In this document: one piece after another, positions 8,914 to 17,183 of the stretch
Layout of the letters: each line of letters begins with the position of its first letter
How positions within the stretch are numbered: the stretch's first letter is position 1
NCBI GenBank assembly: GCA_007132715.1
Contig: SLOE01000020.1
Location: forward strand, 1 to 52,614
Direction of reading: 5' to 3'
Origin: Bacteroidales bacterium
GTDB taxonomy: Bacteria > Bacteroidota > Bacteroidia > Bacteroidales > PUMT01
DNA length: 52,614 bases
Translations under genes and position numbers: made by a program
Notes under the pieces: model-generated
Databases searched by the model: none
Told to the model about the DNA's origin: nothing
The model's input: the letters and a program-made list of their open reading frames with translations, nothing else

Positions 8914-11700
8914 TTATCCGGTGACTATATTTATTATACGCCCGCTCACAACAATTATCTTCCTGGGAGGTTTTCCCAAAAGGTATTTCTGAACGTCGGG
9001 GTTCCCGACGATCTCACTTTCTATTTCACTGCTTCCGTAGTTTGCCGGGAACTCAAGCTTCAGCCTGGTTTTACCGTTAAAGGAAACCGGGTAGACAATG
9101 GTATCTTCAAAAAGGTACTCTTCACTGGCAGCAGGAAATGTTGCATCGCTTATACTGCCGGTGTTCCCTAGCAGCTGCCATAACTCCTCGCCAATATGGG
9201 GTGCAAAGGGGGAGAGGATTATAATCAGGTCAGACAAGACCTCCCTCTTATTGCACTTCAGTGCGGTCAGCTCATTGACGCATATCATGAATGCGCTTAC
9301 CGAGGTGTTGAATGAGAACCTTTCTATATCCTCTTCGACCTTTTTAATTGTTTTGTGGAGAACTTTAAGTTCATCTGACGTTGGTCTGGCATCTGAAATA
9401 TCCGGCTCGTTTTTTGAGTTATGGAATAGTTTCCAGAGCTTTCTCAGAAATTTATGTACTCCGTCAATTCCATTGGTGTTCCATGGTTTGGACTGCTCAA
9501 GCGGCCCCAGGAACATCTCATAGAGCCGCAATGTATCGGCTCCGTAATGTTCAATTATATCATCAGGGTTAACCACATTGTAAAGTGATTTCGACATCTT
9601 TTCTATTGCATATCCGCACCTGTAACTGCCATCATTCTCAAGAATGAATTCAGCGTTTTTGTATTCAGGGTTCCAGTTTCTGAAAGCTTCAATATCGAGT
9701 ATGTCGTTATGGACAATATTCACATCAACATGCAGGGGTGTTACGTCATATTGGTCTTTGAGGCCGTAACTCACATACTTGTTAGTGTTCCTGATCCTGT
9801 AAACAAAATTGGAGCGCCCCTGTATCATGCCCTGGTTGATCAGTTTCCTGAATGGTTCGTCCCTGCATACAAGCCCCATATCATAAAGGAACTTGTTCCA
9901 GAAACGGGAATATATCAGGTGTCCGGTCGCATGCTCAGTACCGCCTATGTACAGGTCGACGTCTTTCCAGTAGTCGTTGGCTTTTTTGGAGACCAGCTCA
10001 GTATCGTTACGGGGGTCCATGTAACGCAGGTAGTAGGCCGATGAGCCTGCGAATCCCGGCATGGTGCTCAATTCTATGGGGTATCCTTCCGGGGTGTTCC
10101 AGTTTTTTGCCCTTCCAAGCGGAGGCTCTCCCTTTTCGGTAGGCAGAATTGCATCTATCTCCGGAAGTACCAGCGGCAGATCTTTCTCATCCATTACCCG
10201 TGGCACTCCGTCCTTGTAGTACACCGGGAAAGGCTCTCCCCAGTAACGTTGCCGGCTGAAGATTGCATCCCTTAACCTGTAGTTGACCTTTCCTTTACCG
10301 ATGCCTTTTTTCTCCAGTTCATCGATCGTCCTGGCTATAGCCTCTTTAACATTCAGCCCGTCAAGAAAATCTGAATTGACAAGTGTGCCATCAGGATTGT
10401 CATATGATCCTTCTGAAACATCTCCTCCCGTTACGACTTCTCTGACCGGCAATTTGAAATGCCCGGCAAAATCGTAATCCCTGCTGTCATGAGCAGGAAC
10501 TGCCATGATAGCACCTGTTCCATATCCTATCAGAACGTAGTCACTTATCCAGACGGGAAGCTTTTCACCGGAAAAGGGGTGAAGTGCAAAGGCTCCGGTA
10601 AACTGGCCGGTAATTGTTTTTGCATCGGCCATGCGCTCCCGTTCGGTGCGTTTTGCGGTTTCTTCAAGATATGCTTGAACCTTGTCACGGTATTGGGGTG
10701 TGGTAATTTTTTCAACAAGCGGATGTTCAGGGGCCAGGACCATGTATGTGCATCCGAAGATAGTGTCGGGCCGCGTGGTGAACACCTCTATCTTATCACC
10801 CTTATTCATGCCGGTGGTAGATGAATCCATACTGAAGTTGATCAGGGCTCCTTCAGACTTTCCAATCCAGTTTTTCTGGATCTCCTTCAGAGAGCCGCTC
10901 CATTCGAGTGTTTCAAGTGAATCAACAAGCCTGTCAGCATAAGCTGACACCCTAAGCAGCCACTGCTTCATCTTTTTCTGTTCAACTGGGTGGCCGCCTC
11001 TTACAGAATATCCCTCTTTCACCTCATCATTCGCCAGCACTGTACCAAGGGCCGGGCACCAGTTTACCATTGTATCGGCATAATAAGCCAGCCTGTACTT
11101 AAGCAGTGTAAGTTGTTGCTCCTTTTCACCCATAGCATTCCACTCAGTTGCCGTGAACACAGGGCACTCGTCCTGTGCCGCCTCGACCGATGAGTTCCCG
11201 TTCCTTTCAAATTCAGCAACCAGGGATTCAACAGGTTCCGCCTTTCCGGTCTTTTTGTTGAACCAGTGTTTGAACATTTTTATGAATACCCACTGAGTCC
11301 ATTTATAGTAACCCGGATCACATGTTCTGACTTCCCTGTCCCAGTCGTAACAGAAGCCTATCTTATCCATCTGTTCGCGGTAACGACTTATGTTGTTTTC
11401 GGTTGTAACGGCTGGGTGCTGCCCTGTTTGTATGGCGTACTGCTCGGCAGGCAGTCCGAATGAATCATATCCCATAGGATGGAGGACATTAAAACCCTTC
11501 AGCCTTTTATATCTTGAATATATATCGGAAGCGATATAGCCCAGCGGGTGGCCTACGTGGAGGCCTGCCCCGGATGGATATGGGAACATATCGAGCACGT
11601 AGAATTTGGGCTTTGAGGTGTTTTCAGTAACCCTGAATGTTTTGTTCTTCTCCCAGAACTTCTGCCACTTCTGTTCAATCTCCCTGAAGTTGTATTCCAT
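8914..11700 (-). CDS. leuS: Leucyl-tRNA synthetase
   Basis: 928 residues. It charges tRNA-Leu. The HIGH motif appears as HVGH at 48-51 in [15 protein letters not shown], and KMSKS is at 701-705. The inserted editing (CP1) domain lies between, including TTRPDTIFG and the [15 protein letters not shown] hydrolytic site with its conserved Thr-rich and Asp residues. The anticodon-binding helical domain and the small C-terminal domain follow. The length is somewhat above the E. coli enzyme but normal for Bacteroidota. The upstream 226 bases hold two GC-rich hairpins and no obvious promoter. Confidence 0.97.
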   Translation of the reverse strand: MEYNFREIEQKWQKFWEKNKTFRVTENTSKPKFYVLDMFPYPSGAGLHVGHPLGYIASDIYSRYKRLKGFNVLHPMGYDSFGLPAEQYAIQTGQHPAVTTENNISRYREQMDKIGFCYDWDREVRTCDPGYYKWTQWVFIKMFKHWFNKKTGKAEPVESLVAEFERNGNSSVEAAQDECPVFTATEWNAMGEKEQQLTLLKYRLAYYADTMVNWCPALGTVLANDEVKEGYSVRGGHPVEQKKMKQWLLRVSAYADRLVDSLETLEWSGSLKEIQKNWIGKSEGALINFSMDSSTTGMNKGDKIEVFTTRPDTIFGCTYMVLAPEHPLVEKITTPQYRDKVQAYLEETAKRTERERMADAKTITGQFTGAFALHPFSGEKLPVWISDYVLIGYGTGAIMAVPAHDSRDYDFAGHFKLPVREVVTGGDVSEGSYDNPDGTLVNSDFLDGLNVKEAIARTIDELEKKGIGKGKVNYRLRDAIFSRQRYWGEPFPVYYKDGVPRVMDEKDLPLVLPEIDAILPTEKGEPPLGRAKNWNTPEGYPIELSTMPGFAGSSAYYLRYMDPRNDTELVSKKANDYWKDVDLYIGGTEHATGHLIYSRFWNKFLYDMGLVCRDEPFRKLINQGMIQGRSNFVYRIRNTNKYVSYGLKDQYDVTPLHVDVNIVHNDILDIEAFRNWNPEYKNAEFILENDGSYRCGYAIEKMSKSLYNVVNPDDIIEHYGADTLRLYEMFLGPLEQSKPWNTNGIDGVHKFLRKLWKLFHNSKNEPDISDARPTSDELKVLHKTIKKVEEDIERFSFNTSVSAFMICVNELTALKCNKREVLSDLIIILSPFAPHIGEELWQLLGNTGSISDATFPAASEEYLFEDTIVYPVSFNGKTRLKLEFPANYGSSEIESEIVGNPDVQKYLLGKPPRKIIVVSGRIINIVTG

Positions 11701-11791
11701 CGTTGAAAGTATGGTATAAGATTAGCTTTGAAATATCTGCGAAAATAGGAAATCTTTGGCACATTTCTGACGTTGGTGAGGAGAGGTGTTG

Positions 11792-11853
11792 CCTGGTGCT
11801 GCCCAGGGGACACTGTTTGCCCCGGAAGAATCGAAGCCCTTCAGCTTTCCGGG
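11792..11853. other. Two hairpins between leuS and tRNA-Arg
   Basis: CCTGG (11792-11796) pairs with CCAGG (11803-11807). CCCGGAA (11821-11827) pairs perfectly with TTCCGGG (11847-11853), with an inner GAA/TTC pairing. No T-run follows on either strand, so these are not classic terminators. On the minus strand they would sit in a leuS leader if transcription begins far enough upstream. The rest of 11701-11926 shows nothing I recognise. Confidence 0.35.
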
Positions 11854-11926
11854 ATAAAACTGATTCGCGGGGGCGGTTCCTATCCAAAAAATTTTTAAAT
11901 TCGCAATTCGAAATAATAATTATACC

Positions 11927-12000
11927 GGCCCCGTAGTTCAGCTGAATAGAACGTCAGATTCCGGTTCTGAAGGTCGTGGGTTTGAATCCCTCCGGGGTCA
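11927..12000 (+). tRNA. tRNA-Arg (anticodon CCG)
   Basis: A complete cloverleaf. The 7-bp acceptor stem (11927-11933 with 11993-11999) contains one G-U pair. The D stem is GTTC/GAAC, the anticodon stem is TCAGA/TCTGA, and the loop TTCCGGT has CCG at 11961-11963, reading CGG codons. The discriminator is A12000 and no CCA is encoded. Three things are odd: position 19 is A rather than the invariant G, position 56 is T rather than the invariant C, and the T stem has a U50-U64 mismatch. The first two changes restore a Watson-Crick tertiary pair, so the gene may still work. Confidence 0.9.
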
Positions 12001-12010
12001 CAAGGCACTG

Positions 12011-12043
12011 AGTTCCGCGTTGTTGCGGAACTTTGCTTTTTTT
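12011..12043 (+). terminator. Rho-independent terminator of tRNA-Arg
   Basis: AGTTCCGC (12011-12018) and GCGGAACT (12025-12032) form a perfect 8-bp stem with loop GTTGTT. TTGCTTTTTTT follows. It begins 10 bases after the tRNA, so it probably ends the tRNA transcript. Confidence 0.85.
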
Positions 12044-12067
12044 ACGGTTTTTGAATTCCCACCGAAG

Positions 12068-12079
12068 CCCCGGAGGGAT
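12068..12079 (+). repeat. Inverted 12-base copy of the tRNA-Arg 3' region
   Basis: CCCCGGAGGGAT here is the exact reverse complement of 11986-11997, the T-stem/acceptor junction of the tRNA. It joins directly onto the 37-bp repeat block. A looser direct resemblance to the tRNA T-arm (GGTTTTTGAATTCCCA) lies just before it at about 12046-12062. It may be a remnant of past recombination at the tRNA 3' end. Confidence 0.5.
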
Positions 12080-12212
12080 CATGAGCGGGTCGTGCGCCTG
12101 GTATCTATGCCGGGATCATGAGCGGGTCGTGCGCCTGGTATCTATGCCGGGATCATGAGCGGGTCGTGCGCCTGGTATCTATGCCGGGATCATGAGCGGG
12201 TCGTGCGCCTGG
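12075..12212 (+). repeat. 37-bp perfect tandem repeat, 3.7 copies
   Basis: Units begin GGGATCATGAGC at 12075, 12112, 12149 and 12186. The first three are full length and identical; the fourth stops after 27 bases. The unit continues with GGGTCGTGCGCCTGG and GTATCTATGCC. The period is not a multiple of 3, so no conserved peptide is encoded. There are no spacers, which excludes CRISPR. Identity of the copies points to recent expansion or conversion. The stretch from the tRNA to the next gene (12001-12312) otherwise holds only the terminator and an AT-rich leader. Confidence 0.9.
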
Positions 12213-12312
12213 CGGTTAACCTAAATTCCAAAAACCGTCCGATTATGTAAACTATTTTCGTATTTTCTGCGTAGTATCAACAGTAATTCTTTCTAACTTA
12301 AAACTATTGGTT

Positions 12313-12642
12313 ATGATTAAAAGGGTTTTAATGCTTGCAGCAGCTTTCGGGTTGTTTTTTGTTTTTGCAGGCTGCGAAAAAGATGAAGAGGATTTTGGCA
12401 CCGTGGTTGTTATAAATGAGACCGGTTTCAGCATCATTACCGATGTAAGGTGGGGTGAAATGGAGGAGAACGATTTAAGGGTCATCAATGACGGCGATCA
12501 AACCACTTATGAAAGTATTCCCGCCGGCGATATCTCGTTGTGGGGGCAAATAGATGAGGAAGGTTTTGGTTGGGCCAGTTATGATGCAACCCTGGAACCC
12601 GATCAAACATTAAACTTTACGTGGAATCCACCGGCGGATTAA
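12313..12642 (+). CDS. Small exported lipoprotein, function unknown
   Basis: 109 residues from the ATG at 12313; a TTG two codons upstream is less likely. The signal peptide ends in a lipobox F-A-G-C with C21 as the lipidated cysteine. An acidic stretch (EKDEEDF) follows, which could favour surface or outer-membrane sorting. The mature part of about 88 residues is acidic and rich in Gly and Trp, with a beta-type pattern (GTVVVINETGFSI, then ISLWGQID). I recognise no family. It stands alone between the repeat block and the convergent exb operon, with a bidirectional terminator beyond it. Confidence 0.75.
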   Translation: MIKRVLMLAAAFGLFFVFAGCEKDEEDFGTVVVINETGFSIITDVRWGEMEENDLRVINDGDQTTYESIPAGDISLWGQIDEEGFGWASYDATLEPDQTLNFTWNPPAD

Positions 12643-12723
12643 AAAATTCCCGGTTATTGAGTAATAGATTAACGTTTTTGCAGGAAGTTAGTTTAGCGCT
12701 GCTGCAGGAAGTGAAAGGTTGCG

Positions 12724-12753
12724 AAAAAAAGGCTGCCTCCGTGGGCAGCCTTT
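12724..12753 (-). terminator. Bidirectional terminator between the lipoprotein gene and the exb operon
   Basis: AAAGGCTGCC (12728-12737) pairs with GGCAGCCTTT (12744-12753), a perfect 10-bp stem with a 6-base loop. On the minus strand it is followed by a run of seven T, ideal for ending the exbD transcript. On the plus strand it is followed by AAATTATTT, so it may also serve the lipoprotein gene. Confidence 0.85.
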
Positions 12754-12777
12754 AAATTATTTATCATTACTGATCAA

Positions 12778-13254
12778 CTAGTCAAATATCGACTCTACTG
12801 TCAGGGTTGAATAGTTGATATTAAGTGCGTTTGCCCTTCGTAAGGCCTGCTTTACATCATCAACAATTCCCATACGGACCTCGTTGTCAACCTTGAGCGA
12901 AGTTCTCATGAAGGGGATCTCAGCCTCATCACGTGCTTCTCTTTCACCGGCTATAAATGCTGCGATATCGGCAGTCGTAGCAAACTGGTCATTGAGCTGA
13001 ATACGCGGCTCGGTTCCGAGAAGCGCCTCGAAAGCCGTCCTCGGCTGGCCAATATAGATAAAACTAACCAGCGAACGTTTTTCCAGTTTCTGTACCTCTG
13101 TTGCCGAAGGCAGTCGCTGACGCACGTTTATGGTTACCTCACGCATCGTTGTGCTGACCATGAAAAAGAACAGCAGCATGAATACAATGTCGGGAAGGGA
13201 AGCTGTGCTGATTCCCGGCATTTTACCTTTGTCTTTTCTTTGAAATTTTGACAT
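12778..13254 (-). CDS. exbD: ExbD/TolR-type biopolymer transport protein (second copy)
   Basis: 158 residues. A short cytosolic N-terminus is followed by one membrane helix (about 20-38) carrying the proton-conducting D22 in LPDIVFMLLFFFMV, then a periplasmic domain of about 115 residues. It works with ExbB to harvest proton-motive force for a TonB-type process. It starts 1 base after the preceding exbD and is the last gene of the operon. Its periplasmic domain differs strongly from the first copy, suggesting a heteromeric pair rather than redundancy. Confidence 0.92.
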   Translation of the reverse strand: MSKFQRKDKGKMPGISTASLPDIVFMLLFFFMVSTTMREVTINVRQRLPSATEVQKLEKRSLVSFIYIGQPRTAFEALLGTEPRIQLNDQFATTADIAAFIAGEREARDEAEIPFMRTSLKVDNEVRMGIVDDVKQALRRANALNINYSTLTVESIFD

Positions 13255-13255
13255 A

Positions 13256-13831
13256 TTATCTTCCTCCTACTTGTCTGGGTTCTGCTTCTGAAATACGCAT
13301 CGGGTAAATTCTCCGGATTGCAGCCTGCTGGCTGGCGTCAAGACGTTCGAACGTTCTGCCGAACCGGTCCATTGAAAGCTCATCCCTTAGCTCATTATAG
13401 GCGGCTGTCAATTCGTTCTGAACCTTGATATACATCCCGTAGGAAGTACCTCTTGCGTTCTGAAGTGATATTACCTGCCTTGAAATAGGATATTCTCCAA
13501 AATATTCTACCTCTTCAACAACCTTCTCCGGCAGATGTGCTTCATCTCTTGGATTGGCAATAAATTCCTTTGCCCTGTCCCTCAGGTTCTGCAGGTTCTC
13601 AAGCTGGCCTTCCACAAGAAGCATATCCTGTGCATTTACGCGCACCGTAAAAATATTCCGCTCCCTGATTTGCTGGTCATCATCCGGCTGGTCGGTGTCA
13701 GGCATGGGCGGAAGAATTCTCGATATTCCAGAATCCACATCCATGGTTGTGGCAACCAGGAAGAATATCAGCAGCATAAATGCGATATCTGCCAGGGAGG
13801 CGGAGGGTATTTCCGGAGTTACTCGTCCCAT
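13256..13831 (-). CDS. exbD: ExbD/TolR-type biopolymer transport protein (first copy)
   Basis: 191 residues. The single N-terminal helix (about 13-31) has D15 in LADIAFMLLIFFLVATTM, matching the essential Asp of ExbD/TolR. The periplasmic part is longer than in the second copy and has a charged middle and a final segment MDRFGRTFERLDASQQAAIRR (split here: MDRFGRTFER and LDASQQAAIRR). It lies between the 4-TM protein gene and the second exbD. A 9-bp hairpin sits in the 42-base gap just upstream, which could set its expression relative to exbB. Confidence 0.92.
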   Translation of the reverse strand: MGRVTPEIPSASLADIAFMLLIFFLVATTMDVDSGISRILPPMPDTDQPDDDQQIRERNIFTVRVNAQDMLLVEGQLENLQNLRDRAKEFIANPRDEAHLPEKVVEEVEYFGEYPISRQVISLQNARGTSYGMYIKVQNELTAAYNELRDELSMDRFGRTFERLDASQQAAIRRIYPMRISEAEPRQVGGR

Positions 13832-13847
13832 AATTATTAATATTTAT

Positions 13848-13870
13848 AATTACCCCTTCAGGGGGTAATT
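13848..13870 (-). promoter_or_regulatory. Intercistronic hairpin upstream of exbD
   Basis: AATTACCCC (13848-13856) pairs perfectly with GGGGTAATT (13862-13870) around a 5-base loop. It begins 3 bases after the stop of the 4-TM gene and ends 16 bases before the exbD ATG. No T-run follows, so it is more likely an mRNA processing or stability element, or a translation control, than a terminator. Confidence 0.5.
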
Positions 13871-13873
13871 GTT

Positions 13874-14329
13874 TTACTTAAATAGTCCTCTTATCTCAGT
13901 ATAAAAAATTGACAGGATAGCCAGTGCAAGTAAAATATACATGGTTCCCAACTGGGTACCTGCCAGCTTTAAAACGTGCGGAACGTTGTCCGGATTGTCC
14001 ACTGCAAGCGGTAAAACATCATCAGATGCGAATTGCCAGGAAATGAATACTATAACGGCAATTACCCCGAGACCTATAAGGGTCTTTTTGGCATTCTTCG
14101 GGTTCATGATCATCATGACCGTCGGGAAGAGCAATGCTGACAGCAGTGCAATACCTACCAGTATGTAGGCCCAGATAAGGATAGTTTCGGTAACAACCGG
14201 CTCCCTCATTGGTGTCCCTTCTGTTCCCGGCACATCAGCTCCAAAGTAGAATAGCAGTGTAAGAACAACTGATATTCCCATCAGCGCGTAGAGGGAAATG
14301 GTTATTATTTTTTGAATTATATTGGACAT
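13874..14329 (-). CDS. Four-helix membrane protein of the exb operon
   Basis: 151 residues with four predicted membrane helices (about 9-30, 48-74, 84-101 and 125-147) and no known catalytic motif. It lies 5 bases after exbB and before the two exbD genes. I recall this exbB-TM-exbD-exbD order as common in Bacteroidota, where the small protein remains uncharacterised. It may be an accessory subunit of the ExbBD motor. That is inference from position only. Confidence 0.8.
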   Translation of the reverse strand: MSNIIQKIITISLYALMGISVVLTLLFYFGADVPGTEGTPMREPVVTETILIWAYILVGIALLSALLFPTVMMIMNPKNAKKTLIGLGVIAVIVFISWQFASDDVLPLAVDNPDNVPHVLKLAGTQLGTMYILLALAILSIFYTEIRGLFK

Positions 14330-14334
14330 ATCAA

Positions 14335-15132
14335 TTATTTTTTGAGGTTATATTTTACCAGAATGTCGATCAGCGAGATTGAGGCATCTTCCATGGTGTT
14401 AACCAGTGAATCGACTTTTGATGCAATATAGTTGTAGAATACCTGGAGTATGATAGCAACAACAAGACCGGAAACGGTTGTAATAAGTGCTACCTTGATA
14501 CCACCTGCCACCAGTGAGGGAGAAATGTCACCAGCAGCCTCAATCGAGTCAAAAGCTGCGATCATACCTATTACTGTACCCATAAACCCAAGCATAGGTG
14601 CAATCGAGATAAACAGTGATATCCATGTCATATTTTTCTCCAGCAATCCTGTCTGAACACCGCCATAGGCAACAACTGACTTTTCAACAACATCAATTCC
14701 CTCGTCAAATTTGCTCAAACCCTGGTAGAAAATACTGGCAACCGGCCCCCTGGTGTCGCGGCAGACCTCCTTTGCAGCCTCAATGCCTCCGTTTTCGAGC
14801 GCTTCCTCAACTTCCAGCAACAGCTTTTCTGTGTTGGTGGTGGCAAAATTGAGATACAGAATTCTCTCGATTGATATTGCCAGACCGAAGATAAGGGCCA
14901 GGAGTACAACACCCATAAAACCGGCACCACCCTCAATAAAGATCCTTTTAATCTCCTGGTGAAGAGGCTGGGCTTCTTCGTCTGTTTCTACGTCAACAGG
15001 TGCAGGTGTTTCAGGGATGACCTGTTCTGTTTCTGTGGGATCTTCAACAACATCTTCCTGTGCAATTGCTATTGCCGATGTTCCGAATGTCAGCATTCCC
15101 AGTACTGCTAAAAACGCAAATAGATTTTTCAT
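14335..15132 (-). CDS. exbB: ExbB/TolQ/MotA proton channel protein
   Basis: 265 residues. A cleavable-looking signal peptide (1-24) precedes an acidic, Pro-rich periplasmic stretch (25-60). The channel core follows: TM1 at about 70-92, a cytosolic loop, TM2 at about 168-190 containing the signature APMLGFMGTVIGMIAAF, and TM3 at about 210-233. It forms the proton channel with ExbD and energises TonB-dependent or related envelope machines. It is the first gene of the operon, with a promoter at 15165-15196. The N-terminal extension is typical for Bacteroidota ExbB and absent from E. coli ExbB. Confidence 0.94.
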   Translation of the reverse strand: MKNLFAFLAVLGMLTFGTSAIAIAQEDVVEDPTETEQVIPETPAPVDVETDEEAQPLHQEIKRIFIEGGAGFMGVVLLALIFGLAISIERILYLNFATTNTEKLLLEVEEALENGGIEAAKEVCRDTRGPVASIFYQGLSKFDEGIDVVEKSVVAYGGVQTGLLEKNMTWISLFISIAPMLGFMGTVIGMIAAFDSIEAAGDISPSLVAGGIKVALITTVSGLVVAIILQVFYNYIASKVDSLVNTMEDASISLIDILVKYNLKK

Positions 15133-15164
15133 GGTTAGTCGATAATTAATTAATTAATGAGGTT

Positions 15165-15196
15165 CAAATTTAATTATAAGTTTTTACTATTACAAT
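15165..15196 (-). promoter_or_regulatory. exb operon promoter
   Basis: On the minus strand ATTG (15193-15196) is followed after 20 bases by TAAATTTG (15165-15172). The latter fully matches TAnnTTTG, and the upstream box matches TTTG at 3 of 4 positions. The leader would be about 27 bases. The element sits between tRNA-Ser and exbB. Confidence 0.5.
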
Positions 15197-15205
15197 TATC
15201 AATCG

Positions 15206-15293
15206 CGGAGAAGGCGGGATTCGAACCCGCGATACCCTTTTGAGGTATACACACTTTCCAGGCGTGCGCCTTCGACCACTCGGCCACCTCTCC
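15206..15293 (-). tRNA. tRNA-Ser (anticodon GGA)
   Basis: 88 bases with the long variable arm of class II tRNAs. The acceptor stem is GGAGAGG/CTTCTCC with one G-U pair. The anticodon stem is CACGC/GTGTG with loop CTGGAAA, so the anticodon is GGA and it reads TCC/TCT. The variable arm TATACC...GGGTATC is paired. The T arm GCGGG-TTCGAAT-CCCGC is canonical. The discriminator is G and no CCA is encoded. Confidence 0.96.
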
Positions 15294-15360
15294 CACAACA
15301 AATAAATTCCAAAATTTCAGCGTGCCAAGTTACAAAAAAATATATAATAAAAGCAAAAAG

Positions 15361-16389
15361 TTATTTTATTTCTCCTCTTATCGAACTATTTATTAACGTT
15401 CTAAGCTCCTTTGCATTTGATGTTTGGGCGAGCAGGAACATTATCTTTGTCACAGCCGCCTCGGTTGTCATATCATAGCCGCTCAGAACACCAGCTTCCT
15501 GTAATCTTCTTCCGGTAGTGTATTTGTTCATGTCAACACTCCCGGTGGTGCACTGGCTTACATTCAGGATGAAGATCCCTCTGCTGACGGCTTTTTCAAC
15601 CTCTGAGATGAACCAGGAGCCGGTAGGGGCGTTACCTGCACCATAAGTTTCCATAACAACTGCCTTCAGGCCGTCTGTGCTGAAAAATGAGCTGAGCAGT
15701 TTTCCGGTAATTCCTGGAAAAATCTTCAGGATGGCAACATTATTGTCAAGCTCCCGGTAGACTTTAAGCTTCTTATCGCCATAAGGGTAGTTTACGGCAT
15801 GGTAATTGAATTCAATGTTTATCCCGGCCTCTGCCAGGGGAGGATAGTTTTCAGACCTGAATGCATTGAAATATTCAACATTATATTTTGTTGTCCGGTT
15901 GCCCCTGAACAGCTTGTTCTGGAAAAACACACATACTTCAGGTACTGCAGGCGCACCGTTTATTTTTGCAGCAGCGATCTCTATTGATGTGATAAGGTTC
16001 TCCCTGCCGTCGGTACGAAGCATTCCTATGGGAAGCTGGGAGCCGGTAAAAATAACAGGTTTGCCGAGGTTTTCAAGCAGAAAGCTCAGGGCAGAGGCAG
16101 AGTATGCCATCGTGTCGGTTCCATGAAGGATCACGAACCCGTCAACCCGGTCATAATACTCCTCAACAGTCTCAGCGAGCCTGACCCACATTTCCGGCCC
16201 TATCTCTGATGAATCAACAGGAGGTGAGAACGAGACAGTTTTGATGTCAGGGTCAAACCTCATAAGCTCAGGCATTTCCCGTGATATGTTTTCAAAGTTT
16301 ACGGGGGTCAGCTTTCCGGTCCCTGGATTGAGCTCCATTCCAATGGTGCCTCCCGTATATATCAGGAGGATTGTTGATCTGTTCTGCAT
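15361..16389 (-). CDS. ansA: Type I L-asparaginase
   Basis: 342 residues. It hydrolyses L-asparagine to aspartate and ammonia. The first active-site threonine is T12 in YTGGTIGM. The second motif HGTDTMAYSASAL supplies T91 and D92. No signal peptide is present, so it is cytosolic and of the AnsA (low-affinity) type. The start codon overlaps the tatD stop by one base (TAATG), so the two are translationally coupled. The ammonia and aspartate link loosely to the glutamate dehydrogenases nearby. Confidence 0.94.
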   Translation of the reverse strand: MQNRSTILLIYTGGTIGMELNPGTGKLTPVNFENISREMPELMRFDPDIKTVSFSPPVDSSEIGPEMWVRLAETVEEYYDRVDGFVILHGTDTMAYSASALSFLLENLGKPVIFTGSQLPIGMLRTDGRENLITSIEIAAAKINGAPAVPEVCVFFQNKLFRGNRTTKYNVEYFNAFRSENYPPLAEAGINIEFNYHAVNYPYGDKKLKVYRELDNNVAILKIFPGITGKLLSSFFSTDGLKAVVMETYGAGNAPTGSWFISEVEKAVSRGIFILNVSQCTTGSVDMNKYTTGRRLQEAGVLSGYDMTTEAAVTKIMFLLAQTSNAKELRTLINSSIRGEIK

Positions 16390-17165
16390 TATTCCCTTTT
16401 AAGTTTAAAAAGACGGCGGGCATTGCCTGTCGTAACCTCTGCAACCTGTTCAATGGTCAACCCCTTTATTTCAGCTATTTTTTCGACGATATATACCAGG
16501 TGGGCGCTTTCGTTGCGTTTGCCCCTGAAAGGGACCGGCGTCAGATAGGGGGCATCTGTTTCCAGGATTATGTGTTCCAGTTCGATCTTACTGAGGACCT
16601 CCTCCAGTCCTGAACGGGGGTAGGTGACAACTCCCCCGATGCCCAGCATAAAGCCCATTCCGGTTATTTCCCTGGCCTGTTCTTCACTTCCCGAAAAAGC
16701 ATGGAATACCCCGGTTACCTTTTTGCTGTAAGCGTTTTTCAATATTCCTATGATGGTGTCCATCGTTTTCCGTGAGTGGATAACGACAGGAAGGCCTGTC
16801 TCTTCAGCCCATTCAAGGTGCGTGATGAATGATCTCTTTTGCTGTTCCATGAAGCTTGTGTCCCAGTGTGCATCCATGCCGGTTTCTCCTATTGCTGCAA
16901 AATTTTCTTTGTCAAGCAGGTCTTCAAGGGTTTTAAGCATGCCTGCATAATTATCTTTAACCGAAGTAGGATGAAGACCCAGCATTGGCAGGCAGAAACC
17001 GGGGTGTCGGGAGCAGACCCTGAGCATAGGGTCAACTGACCTGATGTCAATATTCGGCATGAGGACCCTGCCTACATTGTTCATTTTTGCATTGCCGATA
17101 ACCCGGTCAATGTCATCGTTAAAATGAGGCAGGTAAAGGTGCGCGTGTGTGTCAATCAGCATCAT
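16389..17165 (-). CDS. tatD: TatD-family metal-dependent hydrolase/DNase
   Basis: 258 residues, an amidohydrolase-fold TIM barrel. Metal ligands are visible: H7 and H9 in DTHAH, E94 in AIGETGMD, H130 in VVIHSR, H155 in VFHAFSGS and D204 in LETDAPYL. The family comprises 3'-5' DNases and exonucleases, and some members act on D-aminoacyl-tRNA. The exact substrate is not readable. It is upstream of and coupled to ansA. The common G-E-[IC]-G-L-D motif reads G-E-T-G-M-D here, a mild variation. Confidence 0.92.
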   Translation of the reverse strand: MMLIDTHAHLYLPHFNDDIDRVIGNAKMNNVGRVLMPNIDIRSVDPMLRVCSRHPGFCLPMLGLHPTSVKDNYAGMLKTLEDLLDKENFAAIGETGMDAHWDTSFMEQQKRSFITHLEWAEETGLPVVIHSRKTMDTIIGILKNAYSKKVTGVFHAFSGSEEQAREITGMGFMLGIGGVVTYPRSGLEEVLSKIELEHIILETDAPYLTPVPFRGKRNESAHLVYIVEKIAEIKGLTIEQVAEVTTGNARRLFKLKRE

Positions 17166-17183
17166 GCTGTAAGATTGTAATAT

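Noticed and set aside
11701-11926. T-box riboswitch for leuS
   Set aside because: No T-box sequence or specifier loop is found, and T-boxes are not expected in this phylum.
12081-12190. Short reading frames starting at the ATG in each 37-bp unit
   Set aside because: The period is not a multiple of 3, frames end within about 25 codons, and no signal for translation is seen.
12075-12212. CRISPR array
   Set aside because: The repeats are head to tail with no spacers and no cas genes are present.
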